From a virus, in IMG/VR virus record IMGVR_UViG_3300034102_003213, positions 1-40,218 of that record: DNA of 40,218 nt, one strand, 5' to 3'. Position 1 is the stretch's first letter. Each line of letters starts with the position of its first letter. The notes below the pieces were generated by a model, which was not told the origin of the DNA, searched no databases, and saw only the letters and a list, made by a program, of their open reading frames with translations. Made by a program: the position numbers and the translations under genes. Below are positions 7,546 through 15,625 of the stretch, piece by piece.

Positions 7546-7971
7546 ATGAAAATTGGTCTAAGCTACAGCCGTTGCGTTCGCGACATTGTGGAAGGTCGTG
7601 TGGACATGAACGATGTATTGGTGCTGATCACTCGCACAGACTTTGATCCCAGAGATGACGAGCAGTGGGCAGGCATCTGGGATGGATACTGCTTCGGTGG
7701 CGGTAGCCGAGCAGAATGGAGTGCCTATGATTTCAACAGTAAAGAAGATGAAGATAAATTCCGCAGTGTCAGCATTGAACTTTGGGAAACTGGTCGACTA
7801 CACCAGCCACGCAAGTTTGGCGCACACCCAAGTCGCCGGCAAGAATACTGGTTGGAAACAGTATTGCCGGACAGTGAACTTGAATCTCGCCCGGCAGTGA
7901 AAGATGCCTGGGACAAATTCCAAATGGTTGCTGGATTGACCAATGTCAAAATGGATCGAACTTATTCGTAA
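7546..7971 (+). CDS. Conserved phage hypothetical protein
   Basis: A 141-aa soluble protein starting MKIGLSYSRCVRDIVEGRVD, a pattern I associate with small T4-like phage proteins of unknown role. It contains several Trp residues and a DFDPRDDEQWAGIWDGY segment. A ribosome-binding site is present (GGGGGATAAAC before the ATG). It lies in the same operon as the ligase. No catalytic motif is evident. Confidence 0.85.
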   Translation: MKIGLSYSRCVRDIVEGRVDMNDVLVLITRTDFDPRDDEQWAGIWDGYCFGGGSRAEWSAYDFNSKEDEDKFRSVSIELWETGRLHQPRKFGAHPSRRQEYWLETVLPDSELESRPAVKDAWDKFQMVAGLTNVKMDRTYS

Positions 7972-7990
7972 TTTAACTTAGGAGATTCCC

Positions 7991-9310
7991 ATGTGGAAAC
8001 TTGTAATCCCTGCACTAGCAGTGGCTCTAACAGGATGTGGTGGTGGGGGAGCTGGAACTGGAACAACTTCTCAAGTGGTCGATGGCGTTGCTATTACTGC
8101 TGGATTTATTTCTACTCCTGCTACCTTTATTCCAAGCCTTGTTACTGGTAATTTTTCAACTGATGGTGCCAAGTACGTGATACTTAGCGGCTGGTATATT
8201 AGAAATACCACAGCACCACCAGTAAAAATATACCGCTTGTCCGATAGCACAGTCTCTGATGCCACAGTAGATATCCTCGGTGGCAATCATAGTATCTCAG
8301 TAAATTATCCTGTTGTGGCTGACTTTAATCGTGATGGTGTTGATGACATCTTCTTTGCTGGGTTTACTGATATACCTGGGACTTTAAATAATGCAAGTAC
8401 AGCGTTTATCAGCCGTCCAGGACAAAGCCATCAACAAGTAAATGTTCCAGGTTCTACATGGAGCCATGGCAGTGTTGCAGCCGATGTAAACAATGATGGG
8501 TTTATTGACGTTATAAACAGTCAAGGTCATATATGGACCAATGATGGCACTGGACAGTTTACATTTAACACTCGCAAAGACTGGCAACAAGGACATGCTG
8601 AGTATATTGCAGGCAGTGGAGTGTGTGCAGGAGATTTTGATCGTTCAGGAACCACACAAGTTGTTGCAACTGACTTGTCTATGAATGGCACATTACCACT
8701 CCGAGACACTTATATTTTTAAACTGGATAACACACTTGCACCTACTCGGATGGCTATATTGCCCACACCTTGGTTTGACATTGGCAATACAACAGCAACA
8801 GAACTCAGTCACGATGTTAGTTGCACAGTGGGCGATTTGAATAACGATGGGTGGCAAGACATCATTGTGATAAGTGCCAAAGAAGGTGTTACTACTACTC
8901 CAGAAAGTCGTGTGCAAATTTATTTGAATCGCGGCAATTGGCAGTTTGATGATGTAACTAGTTCAGCAATGAGTGGATGGAGCACAGCGGTATTGAGCAG
9001 TTACACGCCGCTCTTGGTTGATTACAACAATGACGGTCGGTTGGATCTTTGGTTAATGGGGTGGGACAATTGGGGTCGTAATAGTAACCAACTCTGGACA
9101 AACTCAACTACCACATCTTTCGTTCAAACAAAACAAACAGATTTTGACCAATTATTGACTAATTTTCAAACAGTAACAGGTGCGCCATCTAATAGACTGG
9201 GCATTATGATTCCTGTAAAAGTAAATGGCACCTGGAACTTTGCGTATACCAGCGCAGTTGCCAACAAAGTTTATGTTGGTTATGCTCGAACACAATGGAG
9301 TTTGCAATGA
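7991..9310 (+). CDS. Lipoprotein with FG-GAP/VCBS-type calcium-binding repeats
   Basis: The N-terminus MWKLVIPALAVALTGCGGGG is a lipoprotein signal with the acylated cysteine at residue 16, so the protein should be membrane-anchored in the host envelope. The mature part (439 aa total) carries a series of calcium-loop motifs: DFNRDGVDD (about residue 112), DVNNDGFID (165), DFDRSG (215), DLNNDGWQD (282) and DYNNDGRLD (343). Spacing of about 50-70 residues is typical of an integrin-like beta-propeller. These domains usually bind ligands or partner proteins. A phage-encoded lipoprotein of this kind could block receptors (superinfection exclusion) or bind surface glycans; both are inference. The stop overlaps the next gene by ATGA. 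Confidence 0.88.
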   Translation: MWKLVIPALAVALTGCGGGGAGTGTTSQVVDGVAITAGFISTPATFIPSLVTGNFSTDGAKYVILSGWYIRNTTAPPVKIYRLSDSTVSDATVDILGGNHSISVNYPVVADFNRDGVDDIFFAGFTDIPGTLNNASTAFISRPGQSHQQVNVPGSTWSHGSVAADVNNDGFIDVINSQGHIWTNDGTGQFTFNTRKDWQQGHAEYIAGSGVCAGDFDRSGTTQVVATDLSMNGTLPLRDTYIFKLDNTLAPTRMAILPTPWFDIGNTTATELSHDVSCTVGDLNNDGWQDIIVISAKEGVTTTPESRVQIYLNRGNWQFDDVTSSAMSGWSTAVLSSYTPLLVDYNNDGRLDLWLMGWDNWGRNSNQLWTNSTTTSFVQTKQTDFDQLLTNFQTVTGAPSNRLGIMIPVKVNGTWNFAYTSAVANKVYVGYARTQWSLQ

Positions 9311-9768
9311 AAAAGATTTACTACGAAAAAAAGGGACGCAGGTATGTGCCTGTGAGTGAATATGACAGTGAGTACTTGGACAGTTTCTCTCGGGGCACAC
9401 ACATTGTGATGTGCTACCCAGGGGGACAAAGCCGCCGGTACAACATTGATCCCAACTATGCTGCCATGATTGCGGCAGGACGTGTGGCCGAGGATGCTAT
9501 TTGTGATTCTCTTAGAAAAGCCAGCGAAATGAAACCACAGAGAACTCCCATTACTCCCGGACAAAAAAAAGCCTGGGAGAAGCTGGCCAAAGAGTTTGGT
9601 GATGACTTGGCTACGCTGAGCTTGGGCTGTGCTAGAGATCATGCCGATGCGGCAGTTAATGCCATGATTGCGGAAGCAGACAAACTCATGGCCCATCCTA
9701 GTGTGCGTGATGCATACGAGCAGTTTCAAACTGTGTGCAATTTAGTCAAACAAAAACAAAACACTTGA
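9307..9768 (+). CDS. Conserved phage hypothetical protein
   Basis: A 153-aa protein starting MKKIYYEKKGRRYVPVSEYD. The ATGA overlap with the lipoprotein stop supports this start over the in-frame ATG four codons earlier. The N-terminal half is basic and aromatic; the C-terminal half is helical. No enzyme motif is recognised. The last codons contain the -35 box of the promoter at 9765. Confidence 0.85.
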   Translation: MKKIYYEKKGRRYVPVSEYDSEYLDSFSRGTHIVMCYPGGQSRRYNIDPNYAAMIAAGRVAEDAICDSLRKASEMKPQRTPITPGQKKAWEKLAKEFGDDLATLSLGCARDHADAAVNAMIAEADKLMAHPSVRDAYEQFQTVCNLVKQKQNT

Positions 9769-9793
9769 CAGCCACCTCGAGTGTTGTTATAAT
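9765..9793 (+). promoter_or_regulatory. Near-perfect sigma70 promoter
   Basis: TTGACA, 17-base spacer, TATAAT. Transcription should start near 9800, leaving about 180 bases of leader before the next convincing start codon at 9983. Confidence 0.9.
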
Positions 9794-9982
9794 TACTGTG
9801 CATGATCAAAGAGATTGGGTAGTCTAATGGTGAGGCGGGGTGAATCGATAACCTGGGCCTGCTTGGACCGTGGCAAGTTAGACTTAAATCCTGTAGGTTG
9901 CGACAAGGACCTCGATCTTAGGATCAAAACTGGGCTGATACCCCGGGAGTATGCCGAGAGGATAAATCTGGAAAGGTTAGAA
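9794..9982 (+). ncRNA. Long, G-rich leader with possible structured RNA
   Basis: This stretch follows a consensus promoter and precedes the gene at 9983. It differs from its surroundings: it is rich in G, contains GGCGGGG and CCCCGGGAG runs, and uses codons such as AGG and CGG in its open frame that neighbouring genes avoid. A tRNA-like D-arm appears at about 9822-9836 (GTCTAATGGTGAGGC, four-pair stem) and GCAA/TTGC can pair at 9873-9876 and 9898-9901. No complete tRNA, T-loop or known riboswitch core could be found. A six-codon ORF starts at 9802. Role unknown. Confidence 0.35.
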
Positions 9983-10303
9983 ATGACTGTCAAAATTGAG
10001 GGCTCTGCGTTGAGTATCCCTGAGTCACTTGACTCGCTTAAAGAAACGCCTTTGGTCATGCACCGTATTTGGTTTCGATTGCACTCCGTTGAAGAATGGT
10101 ATGCAGTTATGAAGGAAGCTAGGGCAATGTTTGGAAAAAACTGGCGCACTCAAAGCAGGGTAAAACGCAGATTAGAACACACCTCATTGTGGGGAGTTTC
10201 ATTGCAACCTGTTCTAATTTGGTTTGAAGTGCCAGATCAGACCTTTGCCACATGGGTGGCAGTAAAGCATGCGGTGATTGCCATGCCACCGCCTGGTAAA
10301 TAA
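9983..10303 (+). CDS. Hypothetical protein
   Basis: A 106-aa protein starting MTVKIEGSALSIPESLDSLK with a GGAAAGG site upstream. The frame stays open back to an ATG at 9827 and a TTG at 9815, but codon use upstream of 9983 is unlike the phage, so the shorter form is preferred. It contains VMHRIWFRLHSVEEWYAVM and WGVSLQPVLIWFEVPD segments with no membrane helix. Function unknown. It is followed five bases later by the next gene. Confidence 0.65.
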   Translation: MTVKIEGSALSIPESLDSLKETPLVMHRIWFRLHSVEEWYAVMKEARAMFGKNWRTQSRVKRRLEHTSLWGVSLQPVLIWFEVPDQTFATWVAVKHAVIAMPPPGK

Positions 10304-10308
10304 TTTTT

Positions 10309-11886
10309 ATGATATTTGGATTTGGAATTCTCGCCACCGCATTACTCTTAAGTGCCGTAGCTGCCTGGTACTCAGTGGCCGGCCTTACTGCTATATTTTC
10401 AGCGGCTGTATTGCCGGTGATCATCATGGGCGGTTCACTAGAACTGGGCAAAATTGTTGCCACAGTGTGGTTGCACAACAACTGGAAACGTGCCGGCATT
10501 GTGTTCAAACTGTATTTGATACCAGCCATAGCATTCTTAATGATACTGACCAGTATGGGTATTTTTGGATACCTGTCAAAAGCACATTCAGATCAAAGCC
10601 TAGTGTCAGGCGATGTTGTCAGCAAGATAGCAATATATGATGAAAAGATCAAGACCGAAAAAGAGAATATTGAAGCAAACCGTCGGGCACTTAAACAGAT
10701 GGATGAGGGCGTGGACCAAGTATTGGGCCGCTCAACAACAGAAACGGGTGCCGAAAAAGCTGTGGCTATGCGAAGAGCCCAGCAGAAAGAACGTGCTAGA
10801 CTTCAAGCTGAAATATCACAGTCGCAAAAGTCTATTGCGGAACTTAACGATGCCCGTGCGCCTATTGCCGCTGAAGTACGCAAGGTCGATGCGGAAGTTG
10901 GACCGATAAAATACATTGCAGCCTTGCTGTACGGGGACAATCCTGATGACAATCTGTTAGAACGTGCAGTGCGTTGGATGATCATAATGATTGTGCTGGT
11001 GTTTGATCCACTAGCTCTTACACTTATCCTAGCTGCCAACAAACAGTTTGAATGGGCACGACAAGGCACAGGCGGATTTGTACACGACGAACCCCGGTAC
11101 GAACCTGATGATGGGCCACTCACTGACGAACAAATAGAACAAATTCAGGCCAGTGCCGAGCCCTCAAAAGATCCACATCCAGTAGGTTGGATGTTTGGCG
11201 GCAAAGAAGACGAACGACCATGGAACGAACGTTATCCTTATCTTGCCAAGCCTTTTGATCACTTCAAAGATCTCAAGCCTATGGTGTATAAAGCAGAGGA
11301 TGCCACTACTCCAGAGGACACAATACCTTGCCACAAGTGTGGTACTATTCTATTAAATGCACCGGGCATTGGACTATTTTGTCCTAATAAAGCGTGTGAC
11401 GTAATAGATGGGCCATTTAACGATACCGATAAACAAGTAGAAATTATTTTTAATCAGCCATTGCCCGTAGAAGAAATTGAAACATCAGAGGTAGACCCCG
11501 ATGCTGCCGTCAAGGCTTGGAAAGCAGCCAATCCAGACGACACTATCAAAGCACAGCGAACCAAGTTGGCTCGTGGGCAAATTGATCATTTGCCCTGGCA
11601 AGAACCCCCAGCAACCACACATGCATTTGGTACAGAATTTCCTGACCAGCCCAACAAAGGTGATACATATTTAAAAGTAGATGCCATACCCAGTCGGTTG
11701 TACAAATACAACGGAAAGAGTTGGATACATATTGACAAAGACCATTCAGACAATTACACTTATGACACGGCATACATTGATTATCTCATCGCCAAAATTG
11801 ACTCAGGTGAGTATGATCCAGATTTGCTGAGTGATTTAGAACAAGAACAAATAGCCGCACGGCTCAACCCTGAAACCAAAATATGA
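10309..11886 (+). CDS. Membrane protein with coiled coil and zinc-ribbon-like motif
   Basis: A 525-aa protein. Residues 1-90 contain about three hydrophobic segments (MIFGFGILATALLLSAVAAW; LTAIFSAAVLPVIIMGG; LYLIPAIAFLMILTSMGIFG). They are followed by a long charged coiled coil (about 100-205) and a fourth membrane segment (MIIMIVLVFDPLALTLIL, about 225-242). The cytoplasmic part has a CHKCG...CPNKACD zinc-ribbon-like set near residue 345. Membrane proteins with this layout occur in T4-like cyanophages and pelagiphages without known function. It overlaps clpX by ATGA, which hints at a link between the two, perhaps membrane recruitment of the unfoldase (inference). Confidence 0.85.
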   Translation: MIFGFGILATALLLSAVAAWYSVAGLTAIFSAAVLPVIIMGGSLELGKIVATVWLHNNWKRAGIVFKLYLIPAIAFLMILTSMGIFGYLSKAHSDQSLVSGDVVSKIAIYDEKIKTEKENIEANRRALKQMDEGVDQVLGRSTTETGAEKAVAMRRAQQKERARLQAEISQSQKSIAELNDARAPIAAEVRKVDAEVGPIKYIAALLYGDNPDDNLLERAVRWMIIMIVLVFDPLALTLILAANKQFEWARQGTGGFVHDEPRYEPDDGPLTDEQIEQIQASAEPSKDPHPVGWMFGGKEDERPWNERYPYLAKPFDHFKDLKPMVYKAEDATTPEDTIPCHKCGTILLNAPGIGLFCPNKACDVIDGPFNDTDKQVEIIFNQPLPVEEIETSEVDPDAAVKAWKAANPDDTIKAQRTKLARGQIDHLPWQEPPATTHAFGTEFPDQPNKGDTYLKVDAIPSRLYKYNGKSWIHIDKDHSDNYTYDTAYIDYLIAKIDSGEYDPDLLSDLEQEQIAARLNPETKI

Positions 11887-13115
11887 AATTAACTGAAAAT
11901 CCTGATAGCTGTAGTTTTTGCAACAAGCACAAAGACGCAGTGATCAAACTCATTGTGGGAGAAGACGTTGCAATATGCAATGAATGTGTGGAATTGTGTG
12001 AGACTTTGCTGGTAGATGAACCCACAGTCAAAACTACAGAACATGTCTCTCTTGATCCAAGGCTAATTCAAAAACATCTTGATCAGTATGTTATCGGGCA
12101 AGATCGAGCCAAGATGGTGTTGGCAGTGGCCATTGCCAATCACTACAAGCGCATACGCAATCAGGACAAAAATACCGAAATTGAAAAAGTCAACATTCTC
12201 ATGTTAGGCCCCACAGGGTCGGGCAAAACGTTGTTGGCCCGTTCAGTGGCTAGATACTTAGACGTGCCTTTTGTGATTGCTGATGCTACATCTTTAACCG
12301 AAGCAGGATATGTAGGCGATGATGTGGAAAGTTTGATTTCGCGCCTGTACACTGCGTCAGGCAACGACATTGATAAAACACAACAGGGTATTGTGTTTGT
12401 GGACGAAATAGACAAGGTCAGTCGACGTTCAGAAAGTCAGAGCATCACACGAGATGTATCAGGCGAAGGCGTACAGCAAGCCTTGCTCAAGTTGGTAGAA
12501 GGTACCAAGTGCAGAATCACACCCACTGGTGGACGCAAACACCCCAATGGTGAAACTGTAGAAATTGACACCACCAATATTTTGTTTATTGCTGGCGGTG
12601 CATTTGTAGGTCTAGATAACATTGTGAAGAACCGTATTCGCGGCACGTCAATTGGATTTCAAGCTGATGTGTCAGTAGACCGACCAGGCGACCTTGATCA
12701 AGTAACTCCTGACGACCTAGTTAAATTTGGTATGATCCCGGAGTTTGTGGGACGTTTTCCAAGTTGGGTTGCACTAAACGAACTTGCACTAAAAGATTTA
12801 ATATCTATCCTAACAGAAATCAAACACAGTTATGTAGATCAGTACAAGTGGTTGTTTGTGCAAGACCAAGTCACTTTAGATTTTGAAAAAACAGCACTAG
12901 AACAAGTGGCCAAGAACACTCTAAAAAACAAAACAGGAGCACGTGGCCTTCATAGTGAACTAGAACGTGTGCTACTGCCACACATGTTCAACTTGGCACA
13001 TTACAAAGAACAAGGAATTGACCAAGTAAAAATCACTGATGACTTGGTAAATACTCCTATAGAATTAAAGGCACCCAATGAGCAAATTGCACGGAAGGTC
13101 GGTAATAGTCGCTGA
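11883..13115 (+). CDS. clpX: ClpX-like ATP-dependent unfoldase
   Basis: ClpX unfolds proteins and feeds them into ClpP. The 410-aa protein keeps the whole set of working parts: zinc-binding C10, C13, C32 and C35; Walker A GPTGSGKT (109-116); pore loop GYVG (142-145); Walker B VFVDEID (171-177); RKH loop (218-220); and an IGF loop (257-259) that docks on ClpP. Length is close to the 424 aa of E. coli ClpX. It overlaps the upstream membrane-protein gene by ATGA and the bS21 gene by 38 bases. Two ClpP-type proteases are encoded further along, so a phage-encoded or hybrid protease is plausible. Confidence 0.96.
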   Translation: MKLTENPDSCSFCNKHKDAVIKLIVGEDVAICNECVELCETLLVDEPTVKTTEHVSLDPRLIQKHLDQYVIGQDRAKMVLAVAIANHYKRIRNQDKNTEIEKVNILMLGPTGSGKTLLARSVARYLDVPFVIADATSLTEAGYVGDDVESLISRLYTASGNDIDKTQQGIVFVDEIDKVSRRSESQSITRDVSGEGVQQALLKLVEGTKCRITPTGGRKHPNGETVEIDTTNILFIAGGAFVGLDNIVKNRIRGTSIGFQADVSVDRPGDLDQVTPDDLVKFGMIPEFVGRFPSWVALNELALKDLISILTEIKHSYVDQYKWLFVQDQVTLDFEKTALEQVAKNTLKNKTGARGLHSELERVLLPHMFNLAHYKEQGIDQVKITDDLVNTPIELKAPNEQIARKVGNSR

Positions 13116-13302
13116 CGGCAATGTAGAAAAAGCATTGCGTAAATTCAAGAAAAAAATTCAAACATCAGGCATTCTTAACGATCTGCGTGATCGTGAATTC
13201 TACACCAAGCCCACCACTGCTCGCAAACTCAAACGCAGTGCTGCCAAAAATCGCTTGCGCAGACAACTGGCCGAACAAGCACTACCTAAAAAAATGTACT
13301 GA
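13078..13302 (+). CDS. rpsU: Ribosomal protein bS21
   Basis: A 74-aa basic protein whose core, [20 protein letters not shown] followed by GILNDLRDREFYTKPTTARK, is the bS21 signature. bS21 sits near the 3' end of 16S rRNA and helps initiation. Phages, including SAR11-infecting ones, are known to carry bS21, and replacing the host copy could bias ribosomes toward phage messages (inference). The gene begins 38 bases inside clpX and overlaps the next start by one base (TGATG). Confidence 0.95.
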   Translation: MSKLHGRSVIVADGNVEKALRKFKKKIQTSGILNDLRDREFYTKPTTARKLKRSAAKNRLRRQLAEQALPKKMY

Positions 13303-13529
13303 TGTACATTGAATTTCGGTTGTCCTCAGACTTAGTTCGAACCAAACTGAATGCATGGGCAGTAAAATACAACATCAAATACCGTACTAAAGTATTCAAA
13401 TACACCTTGCGGGTTACGTTTGATTCAGACGAATCTTATACACTATTTGCAATGACGTGGGTGCCACACCCAGACCATCCAGAATGGACAACTTACCGCC
13501 TGGTAACTGACCTAAATAATAAAATATAG
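13302..13529 (+). CDS. Small hypothetical protein downstream of bS21
   Basis: A 75-aa protein of alternating polar and aromatic residues (MYIEFRLSSDLVRTKLNAW, then KYTLRVTFDSDESYTLFAM), consistent with a small alpha/beta fold. Coupled to bS21 by TGATG. The end of the gene contains CTAAATAA, similar to a late promoter. Function unknown. Confidence 0.8.
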   Translation: MYIEFRLSSDLVRTKLNAWAVKYNIKYRTKVFKYTLRVTFDSDESYTLFAMTWVPHPDHPEWTTYRLVTDLNNKI

Positions 13530-13546
13530 TTTTTCTTCGTGTATAA

Positions 13547-13552
13547 TAAATA
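13547..13552 (+). promoter_or_regulatory. T4-late-like promoter element for hsp20
   Basis: TAAATA in the context ATAATAAATAAC. A sigma70 -10 match (TATAAT at 13542) overlaps it but has no -35 partner, so the late type is favoured. An inverted repeat follows at once. Confidence 0.55.
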
Positions 13553-13554
13553 AC

Positions 13555-13582
13555 AATGTAGTGCCCATAGTGGGGCTACATT
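13555..13582. repeat. Inverted repeat between late promoter and hsp20
   Basis: AATGTAG and CTACATT pair perfectly, with a further CCC/GGG above an ATAGT loop. It does not cover the ribosome-binding site at about 13605, so it is not a simple RNA thermometer. Confidence 0.7.
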
Positions 13583-13616
13583 ACAAGTCATCTTGCTTAT
13601 ATAAAGGAGAAAACAA

Positions 13617-14069
13617 ATGACAAAAACTCTCGCCCTTCGCTCTTTCGACATTCCCGCAATTCACAAATTTGGTATCGGTTTCGATAACATGTTTGATGAA
13701 CTCATGCGTGTGAGTGCCCAACAATCTAGCACAAACTATCCACCTTACAATATTGTACAAATCAATGAAGATGAGTACATGATTAGTCTTGCTGTGGCTG
13801 GTTTTGGGCTTGATAATCTTTCAGTTACCAAGGACAAAAAGTTCTTGATCATTGAAGGCAAAGAGTATCAGTCTGACAGCGAAAAGATTGTGCCAAACTA
13901 CCTGCACAAAGGTATCAGCAACAGAGATTTCCGTCGTGAATTCCAGCTTGCGGATCATGTGGAAATCAGCAATGCTCACCTTGAACTTGGTATCCTAAGC
14001 GTTTACTTGAAACGTGAAGTGCCCGAAGATGCCAAGCCAAAGACCATTGCGATCACCTACACTTCCTAA
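13617..14069 (+). CDS. Small heat-shock protein, Hsp20/IbpA type
   Basis: A 150-aa alpha-crystallin-domain chaperone that holds unfolded proteins. The start is MTKTLALRSFDIPAIHKFGI, close to IbpA-type N-termini, and the domain from about residue 40 shows YNIVQINEDEYMISLAVAGF and later an SNAHLELGILSVYLKREVPE strand with the conserved G-x-L analogue. T4-like cyanophages commonly carry an Hsp20 gene. The strong site AAAGGAGAAAAC precedes the ATG, and a T4-late-like element lies 65 bases upstream. It is followed by clpS, so the chaperone and the Clp adaptor are adjacent. Confidence 0.95.
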   Translation: MTKTLALRSFDIPAIHKFGIGFDNMFDELMRVSAQQSSTNYPPYNIVQINEDEYMISLAVAGFGLDNLSVTKDKKFLIIEGKEYQSDSEKIVPNYLHKGISNRDFRREFQLADHVEISNAHLELGILSVYLKREVPEDAKPKTIAITYTS

Positions 14070-14079
14070 TATAATAGTG

Positions 14080-14085
14080 TAAATA
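14080..14085 (+). promoter_or_regulatory. T4-late-like promoter element for clpS
   Basis: TAAATA in the context TGTAAATACAG, directly followed by a perfect inverted repeat. Confidence 0.55.
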
Positions 14086-14111
14086 CAGTGGCAGCAATCC
14101 TGCTGCCACTG
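14086..14111. repeat. Perfect 11-bp inverted repeat upstream of clpS
   Basis: CAGTGGCAGCA and TGCTGCCACTG flank an ATCC loop. It could end hsp20 transcription, although no T-run follows, or shape the clpS leader. Confidence 0.85.
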
Positions 14112-14137
14112 ATTGTATAGCAAAGCAAGGAATAGAA

Positions 14138-14446
14138 ATGGCACAGAGCGATACCCGCACACGAATCAAACCATCAGAGGCTGTAAAAGAGCCACCTATG
14201 TTTCGCGTGGTTTACTTGAACGACAACGCAACTTCCATGGAGTTTGTGGTCGAAAGTCTGGTTGAATATTTTGAATACACTCCCGAAACCGCAGAACAAA
14301 TCACCATTGACATTCACGAAGAAGGTTCTGCTTGTGTGGCAGTGTTGCCTTACGAAATTGCCGAACAAAAAGGTGTTGAAGTTACTGTGAGTGCTAGAGC
14401 ACAAAACTATCCGCTCCAGATCAAACTGGAACCCGAAACAACTTAA
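14138..14446 (+). CDS. clpS: ClpS adaptor protein
   Basis: ClpS normally delivers N-degron substrates to ClpA. The 102-aa protein matches the family from FRVVYLNDNATSMEFVVESL through EGSACVAVLPYEIAEQKGVE; ND in LNDNATSMEFV is the acidic patch that binds the N-terminal residue. No ClpA is encoded in this window, so it would act on the host ClpA or modify phage ClpX (inference). The ATG follows a CAAGGAATAGAA site. Its stop overlaps the stop of the convergent phosphoesterase gene. Confidence 0.93.
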   Translation: MAQSDTRTRIKPSEAVKEPPMFRVVYLNDNATSMEFVVESLVEYFEYTPETAEQITIDIHEEGSACVAVLPYEIAEQKGVEVTVSARAQNYPLQIKLEPETT

Positions 14447-15234
14447 TAATCAACAACCACACGCAGTGGATGATACACATACTGCGACCACGGTGTTTGC
14501 CCGCGACCACGACAATTGTTAACATAACGAACACCATCTCGATACTGGTCAACTTTGCCGTGATAGTGTCCAAAACACCATGTATCAATTTTGTGTTCGG
14601 TATCCACGTCTAGTGCATTCAGCATGTGCCTGTTGCCCATGGTGTTGAATTTGAGTTTGTCTGCTAAATCAATGTCGTGTGCGATCAATGCAGGCATGGG
14701 CACAGTGTGAGTGGCTATGACAATTTTCTTTACGTCTCTATGAGTTTGTAGTTTTTTTACACTGGCTATCAAGTAGTTGGCATCAGTGGTGCTGGCCCGA
14801 CGTATGGCGTTATAGTTATCGTGCGTGAAGTTATATTTTTCGCACCACCAATCTCTTACTGCTTCAGGATCGATTGTGTTGTCAAAGTCAAATGCCCACC
14901 AACCATTTGTGCCCAAAATAGCCACACCATTGATCACTACCACGTTGTCTTGTAGATACACCACATTGGGAATTTGACCAATTCGTTGACTCATTTCTTC
15001 ATAACTGAATGCAAGATCATTAAAAAAATCCACATGTTCATCATTACCGTCAACATAAAACACAGCTTGATAACACTTTCCAAGATGCTCGAGTGTTTTG
15101 TACAAGGATGCTCGATCTTCACACACATCGCCCAGCACTATACAGTGTGGGCTAGTGGCTCGATTGGTCCAGTCAAATTCACCTTCCCAGGTGCTAATGT
15201 GTAAATCAGAAATTAAATCAAAGGCAAGTTGCAT
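14443..15234 (-). CDS. Calcineurin-like metallophosphoesterase
   Basis: A 263-aa protein with the metal-ligand set of the family: DLHIS (about residue 10), GDV (36-38), GNDEH (64-68; GND rather than the usual GNH), a middle HTVPMP and a C-terminal GHYHGK. Such enzymes hydrolyse phosphomonoesters, diesters or cyclic nucleotides. The substrate is unknown; a cyclic-nucleotide phosphodiesterase would be interesting because the window also encodes a nucleotidyl cyclase, but nothing in the sequence shows this. It converges on clpS with overlapping stop codons and is divergent from the gene at 15260. Confidence 0.92.
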   Translation of the reverse strand: MQLAFDLISDLHISTWEGEFDWTNRATSPHCIVLGDVCEDRASLYKTLEHLGKCYQAVFYVDGNDEHVDFFNDLAFSYEEMSQRIGQIPNVVYLQDNVVVINGVAILGTNGWWAFDFDNTIDPEAVRDWWCEKYNFTHDNYNAIRRASTTDANYLIASVKKLQTHRDVKKIVIATHTVPMPALIAHDIDLADKLKFNTMGNRHMLNALDVDTEHKIDTWCFGHYHGKVDQYRDGVRYVNNCRGRGQTPWSQYVYHPLRVVVDY

Positions 15235-15240
15235 GATACA

Positions 15241-15246
15241 TATTTA
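15241..15246 (-). promoter_or_regulatory. Possible late-type element before phosphoesterase
   Basis: TAAATA on the minus strand, six bases from the ATG. If used, the message would be leaderless. Weakly supported. Confidence 0.3.
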
Positions 15247-15259
15247 AAAGGAAATAACA

Positions 15260-15625
15260 ATGAACATAATATTTGGCGACGCTATTAACACTGTATCCAG
15301 TGCTCACACTGTTTTAGAACTAGACACATTCAAGATAATGCCATCGGAGCAATTGGTAAAGACCTATTGTGTGATTGACAACTTGCCGTTGGCAGAGTTT
15401 CCGCGATTAGAGTCTAATAAACATATACATCAACAATTAATAGAACAGTATCAACTACAAAACTGGGAATTCTGTCGTAGCGCATTGCATTCGCTAACAG
15501 GCTGTTGGAATGGTGAAATGGACACTTTCTATCAACATTTGTCCGAACGTGTTGATGAATATATTGCCAATCCGCCAGGCACAGATTGGTCTCCAATTCT
15601 AATTAAATCTTCTCTGGCAGCATAG
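15260..15625 (+). CDS. Hypothetical protein
   Basis: A 121-aa soluble protein starting MNIIFGDAINTVSSAHTVLE, with an AAAGGAAATAACA site upstream. No membrane segment or catalytic motif is seen. Its 3' end overlaps the convergent glycosyltransferase-like gene by 23 bases. Proteins of this sort sit near sugar-modifying genes in marine phages, but the function is unknown. Confidence 0.75.
   Translation: MNIIFGDAINTVSSAHTVLELDTFKIMPSEQLVKTYCVIDNLPLAEFPRLESNKHIHQQLIEQYQLQNWEFCRSALHSLTGCWNGEMDTFYQHLSERVDEYIANPPGTDWSPILIKSSLAA

Noticed and set aside
9811-9917. Candidate tRNA in the 9794-9982 leader
   Set aside because: A D-arm-like piece is present, but no acceptor pairing, valid anticodon stem or GGTTCRA T-loop was found in any register I tried.
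9827-10303. Longer version of the 9983 gene
   Set aside because: The frame is open, but codons such as AGG, CGG and CCC-CGG in 9827-9982 are unlike neighbouring genes, and a clear ribosome-binding site lies before 9983.
13542-13547. Sigma70 promoter for hsp20
   Set aside because: TATAAT is present, but no -35 box lies about 17 bases upstream; the overlapping TAAATA late element fits better.
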